From an uncultured Bacteroidales bacterium (lineage in GTDB: Bacteria > Bacteroidota > Bacteroidia > Bacteroidales > Paludibacteraceae): a stretch of DNA of 18,298 nucleotides. Both the position numbers and the translations under genes were made by a program. Positions 8,321 through 14,775 of this stretch are shown one piece after another (position 1 is the first letter of the stretch; each line of letters opens with the position of its first letter). The DNA lies in contig CALATT010000071.1 in assembly GCA_937891905.1 (NCBI GenBank), positions 1 to 18,298 of the forward strand, given 5' to 3'. The notes beneath the pieces are model-generated. The model did no database searches, was not told where the DNA came from, and saw only the letters and a list, made by a program, of their open reading frames with translations.

Positions 8321-10174
8321 ATGTCGTCAGTTACCCCAAATCGTACATCGCACATTGTACATTGTATATTAATCCTATTCTGCATCTTCATCGCTTCGTG
8401 TGCCAATAGAGGAATAGGACCGCAAGGAGGACCCATAGATTCCATCCCTCCTGTACCACTTCTCGCTGTCCCTGAGAATGGTTCAGTCAATTTTGTGGGA
8501 CAAGATATAGAAGTCACCTTCGACGAGTATCTCCAATTGGATAATATAGCGCAGAATTTACTCATGTCTCCTCCGCAGCAGACTCCTCCTGAAGTCAAAG
8601 CGAGAGGAAAAAAACTATTCATCCACTTCGTCGATTCACTTCAAGATAGTACTACATATACGCTCGATTTTGGAAATGCTGTATGTGATTTCCGTGAGAA
8701 AAATCCACTGCCTGGATATCAGTTCGCTTTCTCTACAGGACCCGTCATCGATACACTCGAAATAGGCGGCTATGTCTATGATGCCTCTAATCTCAATCCT
8801 GTGCAAGGCGTCATGGTGGGTATCCATAGCGATCTCTCGGATACAGCTTTCACTACCAAACCTTTTGCGCGTGTGGCACGCACAGACTCTGTCGGTGCTT
8901 TCCGTATTACCAATATGAAGGATGGTCACTACCGCCTCTATGCCGTTGATGATATCAGCCGCGACTACCGTATGTCACCAGGAGAAGCCATCGCTTTTGC
9001 GGATTCACTCTTTACGCCTTTCGTACATCCGCATATTCATACCGATTCCTTGGGAAATGACTCACTCGTGGGATACGAATACGGACCCGCTGACCTGCAA
9101 TTATGGTTCTTCACTCTGCAGCAACAACGCCTCTATATGCAGCGCACACAGCGCGATAAACAGCACCTTATACAACTCACTTTCTCTGCTGCACCTGATA
9201 GCGTACCCACCTATCGCGTACTCAATCCAACCATGCTCGATACTCTTCCCAATGATACCACACCATGGATTGACCCTACGCCATATATCGCAGCCAAATA
9301 CTCCGCCAAAGCAGATACATTATCGCTCTGGCTCACCGATAGTATCGCCATCGCACAAGATACTATCGCACTCGAAATAACCTATCGCCGCACAGACTCG
9401 CTCTACCGATTAGAGTGGGGCATCGATACTATCAAAGCCGTATGGCGAGCACCACGACTCACCGAGAAAGCCAAAGCGGCACTTGATAAACAAAATCGTA
9501 ATCGTAAACTCGAACTCAAATCCAATGCACGCAAGTCATTTGAGATATACGATACCTTGCGCATCACATCTACCACACCGCTTGCACACATACAATTCGA
9601 TTCTATTCACCTCGTGCAGCGAATAGATACCATCCGCAAACCCATTGCTTTTACTATCGAACCGTACGATACCTTGCCCATGACCATCCGCCTTATCGCG
9701 CGATTGGAACCAGGAATGCAATACGAACTCCAACTCGATAGCGCGGCCATACACGATGTCTATGGCGTCACCCATGATGAGCAAACATTCGCTCTGCAAC
9801 TCAAAACAGTGGAAGACTATTCTACACTGCGCGTTAAGATACATCCTTTCCTGCCGAATGCGCGATTACAACTCCTATCCAAGAGAGACGAAGTGCTACG
9901 CGAAATGCCTGCAGATGAGAATGGAACACTCTTCTCTTTCCTTAAACCCGAAGAGTACTACCTTCGAATGTATATAGACGCTAATAATGACCAGCAATGG
10001 ACTACTGGTTCGTGGGAGGAGAAAAGACAACCTGAACAAGTCTATTATTTCCCATCTAAGATACAAACGAAATCCAACTGGGATTTTGAAGAAGAGTGGG
10101 ATTATACTGCTGTAGATCAACTCAAAGCCAAACCAGCAGAACTGATCAAGGCCGCGCCTAAAAAGAAGAAATAA
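8321..10174 (+). CDS. Ig-like domain lipoprotein (SbsA/Big_5-type), role unknown
   Basis: A 617-residue protein. The frame is open upstream to 8195 inside the deacetylase gene, but the ATG at 8321, 7 bp after that gene's stop, gives a correct lipoprotein signal: hydrophobic ILILFCIFIASC with lipobox IASC and lipidated Cys27. The mature end CANRGIGPQGGPIDSIPP is typical of a Bacteroidota family in which the lipid anchor is followed by an SbsA-type Ig-like domain (residues of about 40-142: VTFDEY, FSTGPV). Next comes a carboxypeptidase-regulatory-like beta domain (about 146-215: GGYVYD, GAFRITNMKDGHYRLYAVDD). The remaining C-terminal part is beta-rich and ends in a lysine-rich tail, APKKKK. Oddly, codons 8-17 of the signal peptide are encoded by a heptanucleotide repeat (8344-8371). 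It is probably an envelope structural or assembly protein (inference). Confidence 0.8.
   Translation: MSSVTPNRTSHIVHCILILFCIFIASCANRGIGPQGGPIDSIPPVPLLAVPENGSVNFVGQDIEVTFDEYLQLDNIAQNLLMSPPQQTPPEVKARGKKLFIHFVDSLQDSTTYTLDFGNAVCDFREKNPLPGYQFAFSTGPVIDTLEIGGYVYDASNLNPVQGVMVGIHSDLSDTAFTTKPFARVARTDSVGAFRITNMKDGHYRLYAVDDISRDYRMSPGEAIAFADSLFTPFVHPHIHTDSLGNDSLVGYEYGPADLQLWFFTLQQQRLYMQRTQRDKQHLIQLTFSAAPDSVPTYRVLNPTMLDTLPNDTTPWIDPTPYIAAKYSAKADTLSLWLTDSIAIAQDTIALEITYRRTDSLYRLEWGIDTIKAVWRAPRLTEKAKAALDKQNRNRKLELKSNARKSFEIYDTLRITSTTPLAHIQFDSIHLVQRIDTIRKPIAFTIEPYDTLPMTIRLIARLEPGMQYELQLDSAAIHDVYGVTHDEQTFALQLKTVEDYSTLRVKIHPFLPNARLQLLSKRDEVLREMPADENGTLFSFLKPEEYYLRMYIDANNDQQWTTGSWEEKRQPEQVYYFPSKIQTKSNWDFEEEWDYTAVDQLKAKPAELIKAAPKKKK
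8344..8371 (+). repeat. Imperfect heptanucleotide repeat (TACATTG type), four units
   Basis: Four consecutive 7-bp units are related to TACATTG, varying at one to three positions. They encode part of the n-region of the lipoprotein signal peptide just before its hydrophobic core. Because 7 is not a multiple of 3, gain or loss of one unit would shift the frame. Confidence 0.6.
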
Positions 10175-10206
10175 TCATTCACTTTCATTTTCTAACGATA
10201 GTTCTG

Positions 10207-10884
10207 ATGCGTAATACCAAATGGTTTGATTATACTTTTCTCTCCATTGGACTACTTATCCAAGTAGTCACTTTTGCCATCTCTACTTTTGCTTTCTCGC
10301 CTGCGGAGGCTCTCCGCCTAACATCCATCGACATCATCTCCCTTATCAGCGGGTGCTTGGGAATATGCTCTGTATGCCTCACGGCGCAAGGACGACTCAC
10401 TGCTTTTGCATTTGGTTTTGCGCAGGTCTTCACCTATACATATATATGCCTGCGCGCGCATTTATACGGAGAAGTAGCAATCAATATCTATTATTTCGCC
10501 ACGATGATCTATGGCGTTTATCTATGGCGTCGTCGTATGTCACCCACCACGCAGCGTGTCATCACTCGTCAGTTGTCTTGGCGAATATGGTTCGCCCTTA
10601 TAATAGCAATAGCAGCCTTCTCAGCTGCTATTGGATATGGTTTGGCGCGTTTTACGGATGATCCTACGCCTTATATGGATTCGTTCACTACTGTCGTTGC
10701 CATCGTGGCACAAGTGCTGATGATCATGGCGTATCGCGACCAATGGTTCTTGTGGTTTGTGGTCGATATAGTGTCTGTGGTGATGTGGATTTATGTAGGC
10801 AATTATTGCATGGCAGCGCAGTATGCTTTCTGGTGCTGCAATTGCATCTATGGTTATATTCGCTGGACTCAACTCAGCACCTAA
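10207..10884 (+). CDS. PnuC-family nicotinamide riboside or related vitamin-precursor transporter
   Basis: A 225-residue membrane protein with about seven segments, the usual size for PnuC. Family features include the aromatic, tyrosine-rich stretch FAQVFTYTYICLRAHLYGEVAINIYYFATMIYGVYLWRRR and a second repeat half with QWFLWFVVDIVSVVMWIY. PnuC proteins move unphosphorylated nicotinamide riboside by facilitated diffusion; close relatives (PnuT, PnuX) carry thiamine or riboflavin. No riboswitch is visible upstream and no NAD- or thiamine-synthesis gene is adjacent, so the substrate stays open. It is the last gene of the plus-strand operon, 32 bp after the lipoprotein gene. Its TAA stop lies in the first unit of the heptamer array that fills the space to the convergent gene. 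Confidence 0.85.
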   Translation: MRNTKWFDYTFLSIGLLIQVVTFAISTFAFSPAEALRLTSIDIISLISGCLGICSVCLTAQGRLTAFAFGFAQVFTYTYICLRAHLYGEVAINIYYFATMIYGVYLWRRRMSPTTQRVITRQLSWRIWFALIIAIAAFSAAIGYGLARFTDDPTPYMDSFTTVVAIVAQVLMIMAYRDQWFLWFVVDIVSVVMWIYVGNYCMAAQYAFWCCNCIYGYIRWTQLST

Positions 10885-10929
10885 CCTCTAATCTCTAAAC
10901 CCTAAACTCTAAACTCTAAACTCTACTCC
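10881..10929. repeat. Heptanucleotide array (CTAAACT type) holding both convergent stop codons
   Basis: Seven units of 7 bp in perfect register, consensus CTAAACT; the third to sixth units are the purest and the last one begins CTAC. TAA on the plus strand recurs every 7 bp and so falls in all three frames. CTA, which is TAG on the minus strand, does the same. The pnuC stop (10882-10884) is in unit 1 and the stop of the DUF4837 gene (10923-10925) is in unit 7. No GC-rich terminator hairpin is present between these convergent genes. Confidence 0.8.
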
Positions 10930-12026
10930 AATGTATATAGAATCGCCTCTGCTTGACGGAGCGCATTGCGCTTTTTCTGACCACTCGCGTAGATGAATGC
11001 TTCTGCCGTCACCACGCGTCCGCGCACCATGTCTAATCGTGTTAGACTCACGAATGGACCACCCATCGCTTCGCCGTCAATAATCTTCCATAATCCACGC
11101 GTTTCTATTGCATAGAAAGGTGGAGGGAGAGTGTCATTTTGAATAGTGTCGCTTTTCAATGCTTGCACTTGACGACTTATTGGTGGGAAATACTTATATT
11201 CCGTGCCCATTCTACTGCCTTCCACTTGTGCGCCTACGATGCGTCCTAAAACCTCATCGCGCATACTGCAAATAGCGGCATTGCTGAATTGCTCCTGCGA
11301 GGTGTAAGGATAACTATACACCACCACATCGCGACGCATCGAACCCTTATTATTGCAGCACCATACCACTTCAATATCTTCGTCGCTCAATAGAGTGTCC
11401 ATCAGCATCATATAGTCCTCAGGAATGAGCATATCTATTCCTTTTTTCTGCATGGCAGCGCGGGCTGTTTTATTGGTACTCGCGCGGTAGAAATATGCTT
11501 GTCTGCTTAGTTCCTCGCGTATAAACCATTCACGCACTTGTTCGCCGTGAGCCAACCAGAATGCTACCCAACTCTCATCGTCAGGTGCTTGGATACGATA
11601 GATAGCCTGCGGTTGTGACCATTGGTTACGACCACGATGCACCTTTACTTGCGTGTACTTATCTTTATTGATATCAATGATAAGGATGTTACGCGTCGGC
11701 TTAAGGTAGTCGTCAAACTGCCTCTGGTTCACTTGGGTTAATACCATATATGGTTCCATCTGTGGCAAACCGTACATGTCTGCACCCAAGGTGTGCTTCA
11801 CCAAGTCGTATGTCGTGCTGATGGGTTCTTGGTACGCGCTTCCAGTCTCTTCACCCAGAGAAGTATTGGCAATTGCCTCCAATGCCTCGCCACTCAATGG
11901 TCTATTAGGCATCACCACCAAGCACTCGTATATAGTACCAGTGGCGGAAGTAAGCAATCGCTCATTACTACCCTTGCACCCTATTAGTACCAAACAGCAG
12001 ATGATAAAAAACGATATCTTCTTCAT
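10923..12026 (-). CDS. DUF4837 family lipoprotein
   Basis: A 367-residue protein with a clear lipoprotein signal: MKKISFFIICCLVLIGC, lipobox LIGC, lipidated Cys17, then KGSNE. The following parts fit the DUF4837 family of Bacteroidota: TGTIYECLVVMPNRPLSGEALEAI, YGLPQMEPYMVLTQVNQRQFDDYLKPTRNILI, and later GLWKIIDGEAMGGPFVSLTRLD. The family has no known function; an envelope location is inferred from the lipid anchor. It lies downstream of glyA on the same strand, but 240 bp away, and I find no -33/-7 promoter in that gap, so read-through from glyA is likely. A heptamer array lies immediately before its ATG, another at its stop. Confidence 0.85.
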   Translation of the reverse strand: MKKISFFIICCLVLIGCKGSNERLLTSATGTIYECLVVMPNRPLSGEALEAIANTSLGEETGSAYQEPISTTYDLVKHTLGADMYGLPQMEPYMVLTQVNQRQFDDYLKPTRNILIIDINKDKYTQVKVHRGRNQWSQPQAIYRIQAPDDESWVAFWLAHGEQVREWFIREELSRQAYFYRASTNKTARAAMQKKGIDMLIPEDYMMLMDTLLSDEDIEVVWCCNNKGSMRRDVVVYSYPYTSQEQFSNAAICSMRDEVLGRIVGAQVEGSRMGTEYKYFPPISRQVQALKSDTIQNDTLPPPFYAIETRGLWKIIDGEAMGGPFVSLTRLDMVRGRVVTAEAFIYASGQKKRNALRQAEAILYTLE

Positions 12027-12208
12027 TATAAAATCCTAAATCCTAAATTTGCATTTTGCAATCCTAAATCCTAAATTGCGCGAAGTGCTTATTGGGGTCC
12101 CCGACGAATTTTTAGTCCGTGTGGGTGAAGAAGTGCAACGGAATGCACTTCGAGTGTCGTACCCGACAAGTCCCCACTTGGAGGAGATGTGCGGCACATA
12201 GAACATCT
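12027..12208. other. Hairpin-rich spacer between glyA and the DUF4837 gene
   Basis: Outside the heptamer array and the conserved element this stretch holds no gene. It contains GAAGTGC/GCACTTC (12130-12136 with 12145-12151, eight-base loop), TGTCG/CGACA (12155-12159 with 12164-12168) and AGATGT/ACATCT (12185-12190 with 12203-12208). The 10-mer GCGCGAAGTG occurs at 12078-12087 and again at 12256-12265 inside the element, as if bounding a larger unit. An 80-codon open frame on the minus strand here (12036-12278) has no start context and looks spurious. Confidence 0.5.
12035..12076. repeat. Heptanucleotide array (CCTAAAT and TTGCAWT units)
   Basis: Six 7-bp units in register: two CCTAAAT, then TTGCATT and TTGCAAT, then two CCTAAAT. 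The array starts 9 bp upstream of the DUF4837 start codon, so it would form its leader. The CCTAAAT units place TAA (plus strand) and TAG (minus strand) in all three frames. Confidence 0.75.
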
Positions 12209-12276
12209 GCGCAGGGCGACACGAAGGCGCCATATGAACTGCGTAGCAGAGAATCGCGCGAAGTGTCAGCCCAAGC
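12209..12276 (+). repeat. Dispersed structured element, copy 1
   Basis: This 68-nt block matches 15755-15824 apart from two substitutions and two single-base indels. Read on the plus strand it can fold as GGGC-GACAC (12214-12222) with GTGTC-a-GCCC (12263-12272), enclosing CTGC-gta-GCAG (12239-12249) and a GGCGCC palindrome. An alternative stem, GCGCAG with CTGCGT, includes a G-U pair. It is antisense to glyA and overlaps that gene's TGA stop (12266-12268). Confidence 0.8.
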
Positions 12277-13549
12277 AAAACAACGGATACTGCACCATCT
12301 CGCGGTTCACTTCCTCGCGCACTGCTGCAATAACCGCCTCGCTCTCAGGCGCTTGTAGCACGCGGTCAATCAGTTCTACTATCCATCCCATCTTGTCTTC
12401 TTTCAATCCGCGGGTGGTGATAGCAGGTGTACCGAAACGCAAACCAGATGTCTGGAAGGCTGAACGGCTATCAAATGGCACCATGTTCTTGTTGGTGGTG
12501 ATATCAGCCGAAACCAATGCTTTCTCTGCCACTTTACCTGTTAAATCAGGATATTTAGTGCGCAGGTCGATGAGCATGGAGTGGTTGTCAGTACCGCCAG
12601 AGATCACTTTGTATCCCATATCCATGAATGCTTGCGCCATAGCGCGAGCATTGATTTGCACTTGCTGCTGATAGCGCTTGAAATTATCGGTCAGCGCCTC
12701 GCCAAACGCCACTGCTTTCGCTGCAATCACATGCTCTAATGGTCCGCCTTGAGTACCAGGGAAGACAGCAGAGTCGAGTAGGGCACTCATCTTCTTTATC
12801 TCACCCTTTGGCGTGGTCTTGCCCCATGGATTATCAAAATCTTTGCCCATCAAGATGATACCTCCGCGTGGTCCGCGCAGTGTCTTGTGGGTGGTACTGG
12901 TCACAATATGGGCATGTTTCAATGGGTTGTCTAATAATCCTGCTGCAATCAGTCCGGCTGGGTGCGCCATGTCCACCATGAAGATAGCACCTATCTCATC
13001 GGCTACGCGGCGGATACGCGCATAATCCCATTCGCGACTATACGCACTTGCACCGGCTACAATCAGTTTAGGCTTGTGGGTGCGGGCGGTCAGTTCTAAG
13101 TTGTCATAATCAATCAGTCCTGTTGCCTCGTCTAAGTTGTATGCTATTGCATTGAACATCAGTCCGGAGAAGTTCACTGCCGAACCGTGGCTAAGGTGTC
13201 CGCCGTGACTAAGGTTTAATCCCATGAAGGTGTCACCTGCTTTGAGGCAAGCCATGAAAACGGCCATGTTAGCTTGCGCGCCACTGTGTGGCTGCACATT
13301 CACATATTCTGCGCCGTATAACTGCTTGAGGCGGATTCGTGCCAATTCTTCCACTTGGTCCACCACTTCGCATCCGCCGTAATAGCGGTGTGCTGGGTAA
13401 CCCTCAGCGTATTTATTGGTTAAAACACTGCCCATTGCGGCTAATACTTGTGGGCTAACGAAGTTCTCACTGGCAATCAGTTCGATACCTTTTTCTTGTC
13501 TTTGCTGCTCTTTCTCTATGAGCGCAAATAATTCAGCATCTTTTATCAT
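12266..13549 (-). CDS. glyA: Serine hydroxymethyltransferase
   Basis: A complete 427-residue PLP enzyme that converts serine and tetrahydrofolate to glycine and 5,10-methylene-tetrahydrofolate in the cytoplasm. The PLP lysine is Lys222 in VTSTTHKTLRGPRGG. Other family motifs include NKYAEGYPAHRYYGG, VNVQPHSGAQAN, DMAHPAGLIAAG, SGGTDNHSMLIDL and TSGLRFGTPAITTRG. The start ATG is preceded by a Bacteroidota promoter and is divergent from pheS. The last residues (FCLG) and the TGA are encoded by the dispersed repeat element; the enzyme core ends just before, at REMVQYPL, so the repeat supplies a short tail without harm. The DUF4837 gene follows downstream. Confidence 0.96.
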   Translation of the reverse strand: MIKDAELFALIEKEQQRQEKGIELIASENFVSPQVLAAMGSVLTNKYAEGYPAHRYYGGCEVVDQVEELARIRLKQLYGAEYVNVQPHSGAQANMAVFMACLKAGDTFMGLNLSHGGHLSHGSAVNFSGLMFNAIAYNLDEATGLIDYDNLELTARTHKPKLIVAGASAYSREWDYARIRRVADEIGAIFMVDMAHPAGLIAAGLLDNPLKHAHIVTSTTHKTLRGPRGGIILMGKDFDNPWGKTTPKGEIKKMSALLDSAVFPGTQGGPLEHVIAAKAVAFGEALTDNFKRYQQQVQINARAMAQAFMDMGYKVISGGTDNHSMLIDLRTKYPDLTGKVAEKALVSADITTNKNMVPFDSRSAFQTSGLRFGTPAITTRGLKEDKMGWIVELIDRVLQAPESEAVIAAVREEVNREMVQYPLFCLG

Positions 13550-13599
13550 GGTTGTAAAAATTAATAATCGGTTGGTTGTGTAATTTTAATAATCGCCTG

Positions 13600-13630
13600 C
13601 AAAGATAGCGCTTTTTTTTGACATACGCAA
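13600..13630 (-). promoter_or_regulatory. glyA promoter (Bacteroidota -33/-7 type)
   Basis: On the minus strand the -7 box TATCTTTG is 13600-13607 and the -33 TTG is 13628-13630, 20 bp apart. The -33 region reads TTTGCGTATGTC. The leader to the ATG at 13549 is about 45 nt. Confidence 0.75.
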
Positions 13631-13668
13631 ACGCGCGGGTATATATTTTGTTCTAAATCAAAAAAAAT

Positions 13669-13699
13669 TTGCACATATGCAATATTTTTAGTACCTTTG
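13669..13699 (+). promoter_or_regulatory. pheS promoter (Bacteroidota -33/-7 type)
   Basis: The -33 TTG at 13669-13671 and -7 TACCTTTG at 13692-13699 are 20 bp apart. The -33 boxes of this promoter and the divergent glyA promoter are 38 bp apart. The transcript should start about 20 nt before the pheS ATG. Confidence 0.8.
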
Positions 13700-13727
13700 C
13701 AGCCGATTTGAGAATGACAACAATAGT

Positions 13728-14768
13728 ATGAAACAAAAAATCCAATCCATTCAATCGCAAATAGCGCAATGGCAAGCCACTACACCGCAGGAGGTAGAGG
13801 CACTTCGTATTCAGTTTTTGAGCAAGAAAGGCGAGATCACAGCTCTCTTTAATGATTTCCGTACGGTTCCTGCCGATCAGAAGCGCGAGTTAGGTCAGTT
13901 GCTCAATCAGTTGCGCCAGGCAGCAGAGGCGCGTATAGCCGAGTTGCGCGAGGCAGCCACTGCGCAGCAAGTTGCAGCCGAGAACGATAGCATCGATCTC
14001 ACACGCACGCCAGACCCTATTGCGATGGGTACGCGTCATCCGCTTTCGTTGGTTAAGGAGGAGATTATTGATATCTTCTCTCGCATCGGTTTTGTGGTAG
14101 CGGAGGGACCAGAAGTGGAGGACGATAAGCATGTCTATGGTTTGCTCAATTTCCCTCCAGAGCATCCCGCGCGCGATATGCAGGATACATTCTTTATTAA
14201 TAAGGAGAAGGGTGTGCAAAAGCCTACCGATGTGCTTTTGCGCTCGCACACCTCGTCTGTACAAACACGCGTTATGATGAGTCAGCAGCCGCCTATCCGC
14301 GTGCTCTGCCCTGGTCGTGTCTATCGTAATGAGGCTATCTCTGCGCGTGCTCACTGCTTCTTCCATCAGGTGGAGGGATTATATATCGATGAGAATGTGT
14401 CGTTTGCTGACCTCCGCGAGGCGTTGTTGTATTTCGCAAAGGAGATGTTCGGTGCCGAGACGCAGATTCGTCTTCGTCCATCCTATTTCCCATTTACTGA
14501 ACCATCTGCTGAGATGGATATATCATGTAATATATGCGGCGGTAAGGGTTGCTCATTCTGTAAGAATACCGGTTGGGTAGAGATACTCGGTTGCGGTATG
14601 GTGGATCCTAATGTGCTGGAGTCTTGTGGTATTGATAGCACCAAATATACGGGTTATGCTTTCGGTATGGGTGTAGAGCGTATCACGAATCTTAAGTATC
14701 GTGTCAAGGACCTCCGCCTCTTCTCGGAGAACGATGTTCGTTTCCTCCAGCAATTCGAGAGTTGCTAA
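13728..14768 (+). CDS. pheS: Phenylalanine-tRNA ligase alpha subunit
   Basis: A complete 346-residue class II aminoacyl-tRNA synthetase alpha chain, which pairs with PheT (not in the window) to charge tRNA-Phe. Residues 1 to about 90 form the N-terminal coiled-coil arm that contacts tRNA. Motif 2 is HCFFHQVEGLYID (His209 onward), motif 3 is FGMGVERI (312-319), and the Phe-binding region contains FPFTEPSAEMDI. A CNICGGKGCSFC segment (Cys267, 270, 275, 278) is the four-cysteine insert common in bacterial PheS. A dedicated promoter lies just upstream. The stop codon falls in a duplicated TTGCTAA heptamer. Confidence 0.96.
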   Translation: MKQKIQSIQSQIAQWQATTPQEVEALRIQFLSKKGEITALFNDFRTVPADQKRELGQLLNQLRQAAEARIAELREAATAQQVAAENDSIDLTRTPDPIAMGTRHPLSLVKEEIIDIFSRIGFVVAEGPEVEDDKHVYGLLNFPPEHPARDMQDTFFINKEKGVQKPTDVLLRSHTSSVQTRVMMSQQPPIRVLCPGRVYRNEAISARAHCFFHQVEGLYIDENVSFADLREALLYFAKEMFGAETQIRLRPSYFPFTEPSAEMDISCNICGGKGCSFCKNTGWVEILGCGMVDPNVLESCGIDSTKYTGYAFGMGVERITNLKYRVKDLRLFSENDVRFLQQFESC

Positions 14769-14775
14769 TTGCTAA
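14762..14775 (+). repeat. Duplicated heptamer TTGCTAA at the pheS stop
   Basis: Two exact copies of TTGCTAA stand in tandem. The first contains the pheS stop codon (14766-14768). Like the other border repeats it is 7 bp long and contains CTAA. Two units alone could be chance. Confidence 0.4.

Noticed and set aside
10881..10929. CRISPR-like or telomere-like interpretation of the heptamer array
   Set aside because: There are no spacers and no cas genes, the units are only 7 bp, and this is an internal gene border; a simple tandem repeat explains it.
12036..12278. 80-codon open frame on the minus strand in the glyA-DUF4837 spacer
   Set aside because: It runs through the heptamer array and the repeat element, and has no promoter or initiation context. 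It shares MAPSCRPA with the frame at 15681-15902 only because both cross the same repeat.
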